Positions 55,271-64,000 of a stretch of DNA of 64,000 nucleotides are shown piece by piece. The stretch spans positions 220,553-284,552 of the forward strand of contig JARLJO010000060.1 in assembly GCA_031291175.1 (NCBI GenBank). The letters run 5' to 3'. Source of the DNA: Gammaproteobacteria bacterium. GTDB lineage: Bacteria > Pseudomonadota > Gammaproteobacteria > DSM-16500. Below the pieces are notes generated by a model. The model was given only the letters and a program-made list of their open reading frames with translations. It was not told the origin of the DNA and did no database searches. Numbering within the stretch: the stretch's first letter is position 1; the number at the start of each line of letters is the position of its first letter. Made by a program: the position numbers and the translations under genes.

Positions 55271-57736
55271 ATGCGAGTACTCAAGTTTGGTGGGACTTCT
55301 GTTGCAACACCAGAGCGCATTCGCGATGTGACTCGTATTATCATTAACGCCGCAAAAGAAGAGGCAACGATTGTGGTTGTCTCTGCCTTTCAAGGCGTTT
55401 CTTCGCAATTGTTGCTTTGTGGCAATATGGCAGCCAGCGGCGATATTAACTATTTAGCTATTTATGAAGAGTTAACAGAACGCCATTTCAATGCAATAGA
55501 CACGCTTTTCGCTAAAAAAAATCATCCTATTAAAATCACCATACAACAAATGTTGTTGGAGCTAAATGAAATACTCCAAGGCATATTCTTGCTAAAAGAA
55601 TTAACCTTAGGCGCACAAGATAATATTGCCAGTTTTGGTGAACGATTATCAGCGTGTATCCTGGCCAATTATATTAACCAAGAGTACCCTTCTGAATATG
55701 TGGATGCCAGACGTTTAATTTTGACAGACAACAATCATACGCAGGCCGCTGTCATTTATGAAAAGACCAATGATGCCATACGCCGTTATTACGATGAAAT
55801 ACTCCTCAAAGGACCTCTCATACCGGTCATCACCGGCTATATTGGGTCAACAATTGACGGGCGCACAACTACATTAGGCCGAAATAGCTCTGATTATTCT
55901 GCGGTTATTATTGGTGCTGCCCTGGATGCAACACAAATTGAAATTTGGACGGATGTTGATGGCATATACAGTGCTGATCCACAACTGGTGCCATCCGCTT
56001 TTGTTGTCCAACATATCTCTTATGCGGAAGCCATTGAACTTTCTTATTTTGGCGCAAAAGTCATTCACCCGTCCATGTTCATTCCTGTTTTTGAAAAACA
56101 GATTCCGATTCTCATTAAAAATACATTGAATCCCCATTGTGCAGGCACTCTCATTGAGCATCAACACAGTAAAAAAGCACCGAAGAAAATTGCCGCCAAA
56201 AGTATCAGCGTCATTGACGATATCACCTTACTCATATGGCAAGGTAATGGCACAGCCGATGTTTCCTCAACGATTGAACGTTTGTTTAAGTGCTTAACAT
56301 TAGGGCATATCAATATATTCTTGATTTTAGAAGCGTCGCCGAAACACACTATTTGTCTTGCGATCAGTCACAAAGAAATCGAAAAAGCACGCAACGCCAT
56401 TCAACAAGAATTTTATTTTGAGATGCATCATCAACTCTTTCGAATTGATGAAAAACCATCTCAAAGCATCATCGCGATCATTGGTGACGATATTAAAAAA
56501 TTATCGCCTGAAGTCGCTGGCAAGATGTTCCAATCATTAGGTAAAATGCAAGTGAACGTTAATGCCATTGTGCAAGGGGCATCGGAGAGAAATTTTTCAT
56601 TGGTGATTGATGCGCATCATCGCACGCGTGCATTAAATCTGATTCATCAGGCTTTTTTTGCAAAATCAAAATGTTTATCGCTCATTCTCATTGGCGTCGG
56701 CCAGGTCGGCACCAAATTATTAGAACAATTGCATGAGCAAATGCGCGAGCTTAAAGCCAAAAAATATCGTGTTTCTGTCTGTGCTATCGCCAATAGTCAA
56801 AAAATGTTGGTCAACACCCAGGGCATTGATTTAGATCATTGGTCGGCAGAATTGGCGCGCTCAACAGAAAGTTTTGACATTGTCGCCTTACTGAAAACAC
56901 TCTCACACATTGAGTGTTCCAACATCGCGTTGCTAGACTGCACCGCCAGTGATGACATTGTCAAAGCCTATCCTATGTTTATTCAAGAAGGTGTTCATAT
57001 TGTCACACCAAATAAACGAGCCAATACACTACCCTATTCTGAATATCTGACACTCATGGCGCAATTTAAGCATTATCAATGTCATTTTTTATGTACCTCG
57101 AATGTAGGCGCCGGTTTACCCGTTATTACGGTACTGCGTGATCTCATTGCGTGTGGTGACACCGTGATTAAAATTGAAGGCATTTTATCGGGTACGCTAA
57201 GCTACCTCTTCAATCATTATGACGGCTCGCTCACCTTTAGCAAAGTACTGCAACAGACTCAAATATTGGGAATGACAGAACCTGATCCGCGAGAAGATTT
57301 GTCAGGGCTGGATGTGGCGAGAAAATTATTAATTTTGGCGAGAATCCTAGGATTAAAAATGGAACTCAGCGATGTTTCCATTGAAAATCTTGTGCCGGAA
57401 GCATTGCGCTTTGGGAAATTCACCGATCAATTTTATAAAGATTACGAACGTTACGAAGATTATTTTAAGCAACGATTATTACAATGCCATTCCAACGATA
57501 CTGTTTTACGGTATGTCGGCACACTACAAAACGGTCAAGCTTCAGCACGCCTGGAAGAAATTCCTTTGGATCATCCGCTCGCTCTGGCTTGCTATAGTGA
57601 TAATATTATTTCATTTCAAACTCATCGGTATCATGAAATGCCACTGGTTATTCGAGGACCTGGCGCCGGTGTTGAAGTCACCGCGATGGGCGTATTTTCA
57701 GATATTTTAAAATTACTCAGTTATTTGCCAGAATAA
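55271..57736 (+). CDS. thrA: Bifunctional aspartokinase I/homoserine dehydrogenase I
   Basis: 821 residues against 820 in E. coli. Aspartokinase domain (~1-300: VLKFGGTSVATPERIRDV, LGRNSSDYSAVIIGAAL, DVDGIYSADPQLV), ACT regulatory segments (~310-460), and a homoserine dehydrogenase domain (~465-821: LILIGVGQVGTKLLEQL, VTPNKRANTLPYSEY, SNVGAGLPVI, GILSGTLSYLF, DPREDLSGLDVARKLLILAR). It phosphorylates aspartate and reduces aspartate semialdehyde to homoserine. The stop codon overlaps thrB by one base. There is no room upstream for a thrL-type attenuator. Confidence 0.97.
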   Translation: MRVLKFGGTSVATPERIRDVTRIIINAAKEEATIVVVSAFQGVSSQLLLCGNMAASGDINYLAIYEELTERHFNAIDTLFAKKNHPIKITIQQMLLELNEILQGIFLLKELTLGAQDNIASFGERLSACILANYINQEYPSEYVDARRLILTDNNHTQAAVIYEKTNDAIRRYYDEILLKGPLIPVITGYIGSTIDGRTTTLGRNSSDYSAVIIGAALDATQIEIWTDVDGIYSADPQLVPSAFVVQHISYAEAIELSYFGAKVIHPSMFIPVFEKQIPILIKNTLNPHCAGTLIEHQHSKKAPKKIAAKSISVIDDITLLIWQGNGTADVSSTIERLFKCLTLGHINIFLILEASPKHTICLAISHKEIEKARNAIQQEFYFEMHHQLFRIDEKPSQSIIAIIGDDIKKLSPEVAGKMFQSLGKMQVNVNAIVQGASERNFSLVIDAHHRTRALNLIHQAFFAKSKCLSLILIGVGQVGTKLLEQLHEQMRELKAKKYRVSVCAIANSQKMLVNTQGIDLDHWSAELARSTESFDIVALLKTLSHIECSNIALLDCTASDDIVKAYPMFIQEGVHIVTPNKRANTLPYSEYLTLMAQFKHYQCHFLCTSNVGAGLPVITVLRDLIACGDTVIKIEGILSGTLSYLFNHYDGSLTFSKVLQQTQILGMTEPDPREDLSGLDVARKLLILARILGLKMELSDVSIENLVPEALRFGKFTDQFYKDYERYEDYFKQRLLQCHSNDTVLRYVGTLQNGQASARLEEIPLDHPLALACYSDNIISFQTHRYHEMPLVIRGPGAGVEVTAMGVFSDILKLLSYLPE

Positions 57737-58680
57737 TGATGACTATAAACCACGTCAAAATATTTGCTCCCGCGACCTTAGCCAATGTGGGCCCTGGCTT
57801 TGATGTGCTTGGCATTGCGCTAGATCAGCCAGGAGATATCGTTATCGCCGAAAGAAAAAACGAAAAAGGGCTGAGCTTTTCGTTACACGATGCTTCAAAC
57901 CCTTTGCCTGGTAACCATAAAAATGTCGCGGCCCACGTTGCAAATTTGATGCTAGAGGAATTCAACCCTCCTTACGGCATTTCTATGATACTACAAAAAA
58001 ATATGCCGATAGGCTCAGGGTTAGGCAGTTCTGGCGCCAGTAGCGCTGCGGCGGCTTTAGCCATTAATACTTTATTGCCAAAGCCTCTCGCTAAAATGGA
58101 TTTAGTGCGTTTTGCGATGGAGGGTGAAATGCTGGCATCCGGCAGCCCGCATGCGGATAATGTTGCGCCAGCCTTACTGGGTGGCGCTTGTCTTATTCGT
58201 AGCTATCACCCTTTAGATATTCTGAAGCTACCGGTGAAAAATGATTTGTTTTGGATCGTGGCTCATCCACACATTGAGATTCAAACGCAAGCGGCAAGAG
58301 CAATCTTGCCTGAGATGATTCCGCTGACCATCGCTGTAAAGCAATGGGGAAATTTAGCAGGATTAATTACTGGATTAATTCAAGGTGACAGTGGTCTGGT
58401 CGGGCGGTCATTGATAGACCACATAATTGAACCCGTGCGAGCCCATTTGATTCCGGGATTTTATGAGGTAAAAGCAGCAGCATTGACAGCAGGCGCTTTG
58501 GGTTTTTCCATTTCAGGTTCGGGGCCTTCTGTTTTTGCTGTCACTCCTACCCGGGAGTTAGCGGTTCGTGTTGCAACACAGATTCAAAAAACATTTTTAA
58601 CGTTGAGCCATATTAAATGCGATATTTACATCTCCAATATTAACCTTGAAGGCGCTAACATTTTGGAGCAATCCTCATGA
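57736..58680 (+). CDS. thrB: Homoserine kinase
   Basis: 314 residues of the GHMP kinase family. N-terminal FAPATLANVGPGFDVLGIAL and the ATP-binding loop MPIGSGLGSSGASSAAAALAIN are the family signatures; C-terminal GFSISGSGPSVFAV is also typical. It phosphorylates homoserine to O-phosphohomoserine. Start ATG overlaps the thrA stop (TAATG) and the end overlaps thrC by four bases. Confidence 0.97.
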   Translation: MMTINHVKIFAPATLANVGPGFDVLGIALDQPGDIVIAERKNEKGLSFSLHDASNPLPGNHKNVAAHVANLMLEEFNPPYGISMILQKNMPIGSGLGSSGASSAAAALAINTLLPKPLAKMDLVRFAMEGEMLASGSPHADNVAPALLGGACLIRSYHPLDILKLPVKNDLFWIVAHPHIEIQTQAARAILPEMIPLTIAVKQWGNLAGLITGLIQGDSGLVGRSLIDHIIEPVRAHLIPGFYEVKAAALTAGALGFSISGSGPSVFAVTPTRELAVRVATQIQKTFLTLSHIKCDIYISNINLEGANILEQSS

Positions 58681-59987
58681 AATTCATTAGCACTCGACGT
58701 GTCGCACCGCCAGTGACTTTCTTTGAAGCGTTATTAAATGGACTGGCGCCGGACGGTGGGCTCTATATTCCCAGACAGTTTGTGCATCTCTCAGAAGCGT
58801 TTTTAAAACACGCTGAAAACAATACGCTTTTGCAATTGGGTGAAGCGGTGATGGAGAATTTCCTGCCGGAAGTTCCGCGCGCAGATATGCAAAAAATAAT
58901 AAATGATACGCTGACTTTTCCTATTCCATTAATTGAGCTTGAAAATAACTTGTACCTTTCGGAAGTCTTTCATGGGCCGACCCTAGCTTTTAAAGATGTG
59001 GGTGCGCGTTTTATGGCAAACGCCCTCGCCTATTATTTGAAAAATAAAAACATGAAATTAACGATCATTGTTGCCACATCAGGTGACACAGGCAGCGCGA
59101 TTGCACATGGCTTTCATAAGACACCTAATATTGATGTCTATATTTTATATCCTTCTGGTAAAATCACCGCTCTACAAGAAAAGCAAATGACAACTTTAGG
59201 CGACAACATCCATGCCCTAGAAGTCACCGGCACTTTTGATGACTGCCAGGTTTTAGTGAAAACAGCGCTGATGGATGATGAGATCAAAGCAAAAATACAG
59301 CTGACAACCGCCAACTCCATTAACATTGCAAGACTCCTCCCTCAAACTATTTATCATGGGTGGGCACTGGAGCAAATCAAAAAAATCAATCTCACCGCTG
59401 ATCCGACTATGGTCGTTCCTAGTGGAAATTTTGGTAATCTCACTGCCGCGCTTTATGCGCGTGGTATTGGTTTTCCGATTAATCATTTTGTGGCAGCAAC
59501 CAATGCAAATGCGATCGTCCCCTCTTATTTGCAATCGGGGGAGTTCATACCTAAACCGACAGAACATACGCTATCGAATGCTATGGATGTCGGGAATCCA
59601 AGTAATTTTGAACGACTGAATATTTTCTACGATAAAGATGTTCGACGAATGCGTCATGATATCAGTGGCTTTAGCATATCTGATGCCGAAACCTTGACAC
59701 AAATTCGCCAATCTTATGAAAAATCCGGTTATATTCTGGATCCTCACACAGCGGTGGGCGTTGCGGCAGCAAAACAATTTCAGTTAAAAGAACCTTCTAA
59801 TACCGACCCCTTAATTGTGACCGCAACGGCGCATCCTGCTAAATTTCCGGATGTTATTAAAGAAGCCATTGGCATCGACATTCCCTTACCAGCAGCGCTA
59901 CAGACAGCGCTGGACCTGCCAAAACAAGCCACCGTCATCTCGCCGCAATTTGCGGAATTGAAGAAAATACTTTTAGCGTCCAGCTAG
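58677..59987 (+). CDS. thrC: Threonine synthase
   Basis: 436 residues, like E. coli ThrC. PLP-binding Lys in GPTLAFKDVGARFMA, SGDTGSAIAHGF, VPSGNFGNLTAALYARGIG and DPHTAVGVAAA are all present. It converts O-phosphohomoserine to threonine and closes the thrABC operon (ATGA overlap with thrB). The intact operon shows that the organism can make threonine from aspartate. Confidence 0.97.
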   Translation: MKFISTRRVAPPVTFFEALLNGLAPDGGLYIPRQFVHLSEAFLKHAENNTLLQLGEAVMENFLPEVPRADMQKIINDTLTFPIPLIELENNLYLSEVFHGPTLAFKDVGARFMANALAYYLKNKNMKLTIIVATSGDTGSAIAHGFHKTPNIDVYILYPSGKITALQEKQMTTLGDNIHALEVTGTFDDCQVLVKTALMDDEIKAKIQLTTANSINIARLLPQTIYHGWALEQIKKINLTADPTMVVPSGNFGNLTAALYARGIGFPINHFVAATNANAIVPSYLQSGEFIPKPTEHTLSNAMDVGNPSNFERLNIFYDKDVRRMRHDISGFSISDAETLTQIRQSYEKSGYILDPHTAVGVAAAKQFQLKEPSNTDPLIVTATAHPAKFPDVIKEAIGIDIPLPAALQTALDLPKQATVISPQFAELKKILLASS

Positions 59988-60117
59988 ATGGATTATTAGA
60001 CAATATGAGTTAGCGTTGGTAAGATGGCCGCACAATTATAACAAATTGACTGCCCTCTCTATTTCGCTGTCCCTTGGCGACTGAGACGTTGTCACACTCT
60101 CTACATGGTTTAAATCA

Positions 60118-61299
60118 ATGGAAAAAATTGACGTTATTATTATTGGCGCAGGTGCTGCGGGTTTGATGTGCGCTATCGAAGCGGGCAAACGCCAACGTCG
60201 TGTTATTGTGCTGGATCATGCCAACAAACCCGGTAAAAAAATATTAATGTCGGGTGGCGGTCGTTGTAATTTTACCAATTACAATGTCACGCCGGATCAG
60301 TTCATTTCGCATAATCCCCATTTTTGCAAATCAGCTTTAAAGCGTTATACGCAGTGGGATTTTATTAATCTCGTTAAAAAGCACCACATTCCGTTTCATG
60401 AGAAAACGTTGGGGCAATTATTTTGTGATAATAAGTCAAAAGATATTTTGGACTTACTGTTACTGGAATGTGAACAGGCTAATGCTGAGATTCGCATGAA
60501 TACTAGCATTGAGAAAATTGAAAAGCTGAGTGATCATCATTTCAAAATCAAAACCAATCGCGGTGATTTTCATTGTCAATCATTGGTCATTGCGAGTGGT
60601 GGCTTATCGATTCCAACGATGGGAGCCAGCCCTTTTGGGTACAAGGTAGCCGAACAGTTTGGCATTGCGGTCTGGCCTACACGAGCAGGTTTGGTTCCAC
60701 TGACTTTACACAATGAAGATAAAGAAAAACTGGCTGAGTTATCGGGTATTAGCATTGATAGTCTGGTGAGTAATGAGAGACAGTGTTTTCGTGAAAACAG
60801 TTTATTTACCCATCGTGGGATGAGTGGACCTGCGATTTTACAGATGTCTTCGTATTGGTTGGCTGGTGAGGCGCTTTTTATTAACATGTTGCCTGACACC
60901 GACATGATAGAGCTTCTCAAATTAGCTCAAAGACAACAGCCACAAAAATTATTAAAAACCATTTTGGGGGAACTGTTACCGAAACGTGTTATTGAGGTAT
61001 TTTTCAATCCGATTTTGTTAGATACGAAATTAGCTTCTGTGGCGCATCGGGATTTTGAACAAATTGGCACGCAAATCAATCATTGGAAATTGAAACCAAA
61101 TGGCACGGAAGGTTATCGCACGGCGGAAGTGACTTTAGGTGGCGTTGACTGTGATGCGATTTCTTCCAAGACTTTTGAAGCATTAAATGTGACTGGTTTA
61201 TATTTTATTGGTGAAGTGCTGGATGTGAGTGGTTGGCTAGGCGGATATAATTTCCAATGGGCTTGGTCTTCGGGTTGGGCAGCCGGCCAAGTCGTGTAA
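60118..61299 (+). CDS. NAD(P)/FAD-dependent oxidoreductase (HI0933/YhiN family)
   Basis: 393 residues. FAD-binding GAGAAG at ~9-14 (VIIIGAGAAGLMCAIEAGK), then the family mark PGKKILMSGGGRCNFTNYN, RAGLVPLTL, and the C-terminal GLYFIGEVLDVSGWLGGYNFQWAWSSG. Members of this YhiN/BaiN group are flavoproteins of uncertain substrate. It stands alone after thrC (130-bp gap). Confidence 0.92.
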   Translation: MEKIDVIIIGAGAAGLMCAIEAGKRQRRVIVLDHANKPGKKILMSGGGRCNFTNYNVTPDQFISHNPHFCKSALKRYTQWDFINLVKKHHIPFHEKTLGQLFCDNKSKDILDLLLLECEQANAEIRMNTSIEKIEKLSDHHFKIKTNRGDFHCQSLVIASGGLSIPTMGASPFGYKVAEQFGIAVWPTRAGLVPLTLHNEDKEKLAELSGISIDSLVSNERQCFRENSLFTHRGMSGPAILQMSSYWLAGEALFINMLPDTDMIELLKLAQRQQPQKLLKTILGELLPKRVIEVFFNPILLDTKLASVAHRDFEQIGTQINHWKLKPNGTEGYRTAEVTLGGVDCDAISSKTFEALNVTGLYFIGEVLDVSGWLGGYNFQWAWSSGWAAGQVV

Positions 61300-61470
61300 A
61301 TAACAATACTATATTCATAACTGATTGATTTTGTATAACAATAAAATTGTGAGCAAATTTTCTACTGAAAATGGTTTATAATAAATAGATACCATTAGTT
61401 ATCGTCACGGAGTGACTCTTAACATAAGGAAATGAAGTAGCGCTTGCAACGCTGATAAACGGAGGTATTC

Positions 61471-61950
61471 ATGGCTTCATCTCCAACAAGCAAGGCGAAA
61501 GATCACCGGGAAGTCATGCTGGCTGCAGCAAAAAATGTCTTTCAGATTGCCGATGCCTATATTAATTCTTATGCACAAGCCAAGAAGTCTCTTTTTGGAA
61601 AATCCCATAATTGTCAAAAAGAAGCGAGCGTATTGAAATCCATTGCGGATACTTTTTTAAAAGAAGGTCGAAATGACCCTGAAAAAGCTCGTACGACTTA
61701 TTTCTTTTTTATTAGAGATTTTATTGAAACCTATAATTCTATTCCACGTAACGATAGTCTTTGCCACAATTTGCAAAAGGGTGCACTGAATCAGTTTCAA
61801 ATGAGTTTGAATACATTGTTACAATTACGGTCGGAAAATACTTCGCAGGAATTTTTAGCGCCGTATATTATTTTGGTCAAAGAGAAATTACGTATTACGC
61901 CGGATGAAGAACGAAATAGTGATCGAAGGGTTTTTGATAGAGCCGGCTAA
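61471..61950 (+). CDS. Helical hypothetical protein, 159 aa
   Basis: Small, basic, almost wholly helical protein (HREVMLAAAKNVFQIADAYINSYAQAKKSLFG; EKARTTYFFFIRDFIETYNSI; GALNQFQMSLNTLLQLRSEN). No signal peptide or membrane helix. A good GGAGG precedes the ATG. I recognise no family. The C-terminus (RITPDEERNSDRRVFDRAG) is charged. Composition resembles small effector-like proteins in this window, but nothing shows secretion and no PmrA-type repeat is upstream. Confidence 0.6.
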   Translation: MASSPTSKAKDHREVMLAAAKNVFQIADAYINSYAQAKKSLFGKSHNCQKEASVLKSIADTFLKEGRNDPEKARTTYFFFIRDFIETYNSIPRNDSLCHNLQKGALNQFQMSLNTLLQLRSENTSQEFLAPYIILVKEKLRITPDEERNSDRRVFDRAG

Positions 61951-61954
61951 GAAT

Positions 61955-62156
61955 GACTGGGGGTCCTGTCAGGGTAGGTTTACTTTTTTCGTGCTCGCTC
62001 CGCGTAGCTCTAATCCCCTCCTTTGAAAAAGGAGGGTTTATATAAAAAATATATTATATAAAATAGATATTATTTTTAATGCGCTAGAATCGTATTTATC
62101 AATTAAAGTTTATAAAAATCCCCCTCAATCCCTCTTTTTCAAAGGGGAAAGCGCCT
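61955..62156 (+). repeat. Composite repeat, copy B
   Basis: Starts with GACTGGGGGTCCTGTCAGGG and shares 44 bp with copy A (28947-28990). Next comes a self-complementary CCTCCTTTGAAAAAGGAGG segment (~62015-62035), then the block shared with copy C (62063-62096), then CCCTCTTTTTCAAAGGGG near 62130-62147, which can pair with the first part. It looks like a non-coding miniature element. Confidence 0.7.
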
Positions 62157-62197
62157 GTGATCCGCATTAGTGTTTACTTCTGGGCTCTGGTTGATCT

Positions 62198-62214
62198 GGA
62201 TCACGCGGACAAGC
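62198..62214 (+). repeat. Dispersed hairpin repeat, copy 4 (truncated)
   Basis: GGATCACGCGGACAAGC matches the left half of the family; the right half has diverged. Confidence 0.6.
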
Positions 62215-62241
62215 TCATAAGTAGTCTACTTGTGTAGATAC

Positions 62242-63216
62242 CTATGAAGTAAATGAGTCGAAACAAATTTTGGTAAGCTCTGCTAATGTTTCTACTTTGT
62301 TAACTGTTTCACAAAATTCTGCCCGATTTGATAAGCCGCGCGCATAGTATTTTGCGAATTTGCGTGCTTGAAGAATGGCAAATTTTTCATTGCCCAATAA
62401 TAAAATTAATTCTTCTGTGTGTTTTACAAAAATCTCGGCAATTTCTCTCGGGGTTGGCATCAAAAATGTTTGCTGGGTCATTTCCGCAATTAACTTTTGA
62501 ATAAGCCAAGGTTGGCCGACACCTGCTCGACCAATCATGACGCCCTGGCAACCGGTCGCAAACATTTTTTTTAAAGATTCAATGCAAGCGATGTCGCCAT
62601 TGCCAATCACGGGGATCTTTAGCGCTTCTACGAAAAATTGAATTTCATCGTGGTTACAAGGCGTTTCGTAGTGTTCAGTCCAGTGACGTCCGTGTACTAT
62701 CAAGAAATCCGCGCCTGCCTCAGAGACTACTTTGGCAACTTCTGCATTGAAAATATCATTGCTTCCACCTTCAACTCGAATCTTAACGGAAACCGGGAGA
62801 TGTGTGTTTTGCTTCATTGCCGTGATCAGTTGATATAATTTTTTGGGGTCAGTTAAAAGACTAGAGCCTGCTCCTTTGCTTCGAATCTTTTTGACGGGGC
62901 AACCACAATTTAAATCAATTAAATCCGCGCCGTATTCTGTTACGCGCTTTGTGGCTTCTGCTAATTCGGTCGGATTGTTGGCGGAAAGCTGGAAGCAAAC
63001 CGGACCTTCAGTGGGATCTTTTTTAATAAAACGCTGTTGCGCCAGAATATTTTTATGCATGAGCGTTTTGCAGGAGATCATTTCGGTGCAGTTAAAAGCG
63101 GGCTGACTGTATACCCAACTTAAACGCCGAAATGGCGCGCAACTGATACCCGCCAGTGGACCTTGTATCAGGTTGACGGGAAAGGTTTTGTCTCCTAAGT
63201 GTAACGGCTGAATCAC
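62242..63216 (-). CDS. tRNA-dihydrouridine synthase (Dus family)
   Basis: 324 residues of an FMN-dependent TIM barrel. Dus motifs: LIQGPLAGISCAPFRRL, LNCGCPVKKIRSKGAGSSLL with the catalytic Cys, VKIRVEGG, VHGRHW, GNGDI and GVMIGRAGVGQPWLI. It reduces uridine in the D-loop of tRNA. Closest in pattern to the DusB type, but GPLAGIS in place of APMAGVT is unusual, so I leave the symbol open. Confidence 0.92.
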   Translation of the reverse strand: MIQPLHLGDKTFPVNLIQGPLAGISCAPFRRLSWVYSQPAFNCTEMISCKTLMHKNILAQQRFIKKDPTEGPVCFQLSANNPTELAEATKRVTEYGADLIDLNCGCPVKKIRSKGAGSSLLTDPKKLYQLITAMKQNTHLPVSVKIRVEGGSNDIFNAEVAKVVSEAGADFLIVHGRHWTEHYETPCNHDEIQFFVEALKIPVIGNGDIACIESLKKMFATGCQGVMIGRAGVGQPWLIQKLIAEMTQQTFLMPTPREIAEIFVKHTEELILLLGNEKFAILQARKFAKYYARGLSNRAEFCETVNKVETLAELTKICFDSFTS

Positions 63217-63470
63217 GCAGAGTTCCTCAAATCACTATTTGACGCTTCATCGCTGTCTCTAAGAGAACAATGAAAAAGGGATCGGAATTATCTCATGACA
63301 AGTGTTATTAATAAACAGGATCTCACTATTTGTCTTAAAAGATCTGGCAGATTGCCGCACGGCTCTGTTGTTATATTTCAGGATGTTGGCGTAAGATAGG
63401 GAATAACACTGTATTTCAGGTGGCTTTGCGAAAAATCTGGATTGTGTGACCCGCCTATTTAAGGACTCTT

Positions 63471-63890
63471 ATGATTGAAATAGCACGCAATATTCAGCTA
63501 AACGAAGCTGAGCTTCAATTTAGCTTTATTCGATCGCCTGGGCCTGGAGGGCAAAACGTTAATAAAGTAGCAACTGCGGTTTTATTACGATTCGATGTGA
63601 AAAATTCCCCCTCCCTGCCAGATGAAGTGAAAACGCGTCTATCAACTCTCACTAAATTGACATTGCAAGGCGAGCTAATAATTAAAGCGAGTCGTTTTCG
63701 GACTCAAGAACGCAATAAACAAGATGCGCTAGGTCGCTTGCTGCTACTACTGAAACAAGCAGCAACGCCACCTAAAAAACGGCGCAAAACAAAACCCACT
63801 TTTGCATCCAAGCAAAAACGTTTGACCAGTAAAAAATTACTGGGAAAAACGAAATCACTGCGCAATAAAAAAATGAGTAACGATCATTAG
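63471..63890 (+). CDS. arfB: Alternative ribosome-rescue factor ArfB (peptidyl-tRNA hydrolase)
   Basis: 139 residues. The catalytic GGQ at 26-28 (RSPGPGGQNVNKV) is that of class I release factors, and the protein lacks stop-codon recognition domains. The C-terminal ~35 residues are rich in Lys/Arg (PPKKRRKTKPTFASKQKRL), the tail that enters the empty mRNA channel of stalled ribosomes. Length matches E. coli ArfB/YaeJ (140). Confidence 0.95.
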   Translation: MIEIARNIQLNEAELQFSFIRSPGPGGQNVNKVATAVLLRFDVKNSPSLPDEVKTRLSTLTKLTLQGELIIKASRFRTQERNKQDALGRLLLLLKQAATPPKKRRKTKPTFASKQKRLTSKKLLGKTKSLRNKKMSNDH

Positions 63891-63906
63891 AATGGCCTCT
63901 CACACC

Positions 63907-63936
63907 CCTACGTACCGTGGCGTGTCCACGGTATAC
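63907..63936 (-). repeat. Dispersed hairpin repeat, copy 5 (reverse orientation)
   Basis: On the minus strand GTATACCGTGGACACGCCAC followed by GGTACGTAGG. It faces copy 6 across 28 bp, so the pair forms a larger inverted repeat. Confidence 0.85.
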
Positions 63937-63964
63937 AGCGTTTGACCAGGTTAAACAGTTTTAT

Positions 63965-63994
63965 GGATAACGTGGACAAGCCACGGTACGTAGG
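63965..63994 (+). repeat. Dispersed hairpin repeat, copy 6
   Basis: GGATAACGTGGACAAGCCAC followed by GGTACGTAGG, at the very end of the window, in inverted orientation relative to copy 5. Confidence 0.85.
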
Positions 63995-64000
63995 GGGTCT

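Noticed and set aside
61405..61470. PmrA-like box upstream of the 159-residue helical protein
   Set aside because: Only one half-site (CTTAAC) is present; the position 11 bp upstream does not match.

Overview
The window is 64 kb of AT-rich gammaproteobacterial chromosome. A host-associated member of the Legionellales (Legionella/Coxiella relatives) fits best. The reasons are low-complexity, eukaryote-like candidate effector genes, promoters carrying PmrA-type direct repeats, a large two-component and c-di-GMP repertoire, several decaying genes, and Enterobacteria-like housekeeping blocks (thrABC, tesA/ybbA/ybbP, recQ, mscL, arfB). The assignment is an inference from gene content and motifs; no search was run. 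I recognised no rRNA, tRNA or CRISPR array.

Region 1 (1-18.5 kb) is sensory and metabolic accessory DNA with much decay. It holds a histidine kinase interrupted by an in-frame amber codon and a GMC oxidoreductase. It also has a periplasmic beta-carbonic anhydrase, a frameshifted DUF2293-like gene, and a nucleosidase-cupin fusion. On the minus strand lies an operon of response regulator, GNAT, solute-binding protein and histidine kinase, whose last two genes are frameshifted. A repressor with a degenerate S24-like domain diverges from a small conserved gene, and an S9 peptidase carries both a stop and a frameshift. All five clearly broken genes lie here; none was seen in the remaining 45 kb.

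Region 2 (18.5-41.1 kb) is mostly intact. It carries a MarR/EVE/SRPBCC operon, a Ser/Pro-rich candidate effector, and an MHYT kinase next to a REC-PAS-GGDEF-EAL protein. Further along are an Sco1 protein, an amidohydrolase/isochorismatase pair, a 2H phosphoesterase, MAPEG, DJ-1/PfpI, OsmC and DUF4442 proteins. Then come tesA divergent from ybbA-ybbP, mscL, pirin, photolyase, a GIY-YIG protein and a DAACS symporter.

Region 3 (41.1-46.5 kb) is the most interesting part. Two tandem paralogues carry Ser-rich linkers and motifs that closely match eukaryotic ubiquitin-interacting motifs (UIMs). Next to them, in the opposite orientation, is a 640-residue membrane-associated protein of unknown function. 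All three are preceded by 11-bp-spaced direct repeats of the PmrA-box type, perfect for the membrane protein. The -10 element sits at the same 16-bp offset each time. I infer a small PmrA-regulated cluster of Dot/Icm-type secreted effectors, two of which would bind host ubiquitin.

Region 4 (46.6-64 kb) holds recQ, an amino-acid permease, an OmpA-like lipoprotein, a coiled-coil protein, an L,D-transpeptidase and a DUF1460-like secreted protein. It continues with a glycine-zipper lipoprotein, thrABC, a YhiN-type flavoprotein, a Dus enzyme and arfB. The gaps carry dispersed hairpin repeats (six copies of a ~30-bp element), a composite repeat, and a 53-bp-period tandem array facing an inverted copy.
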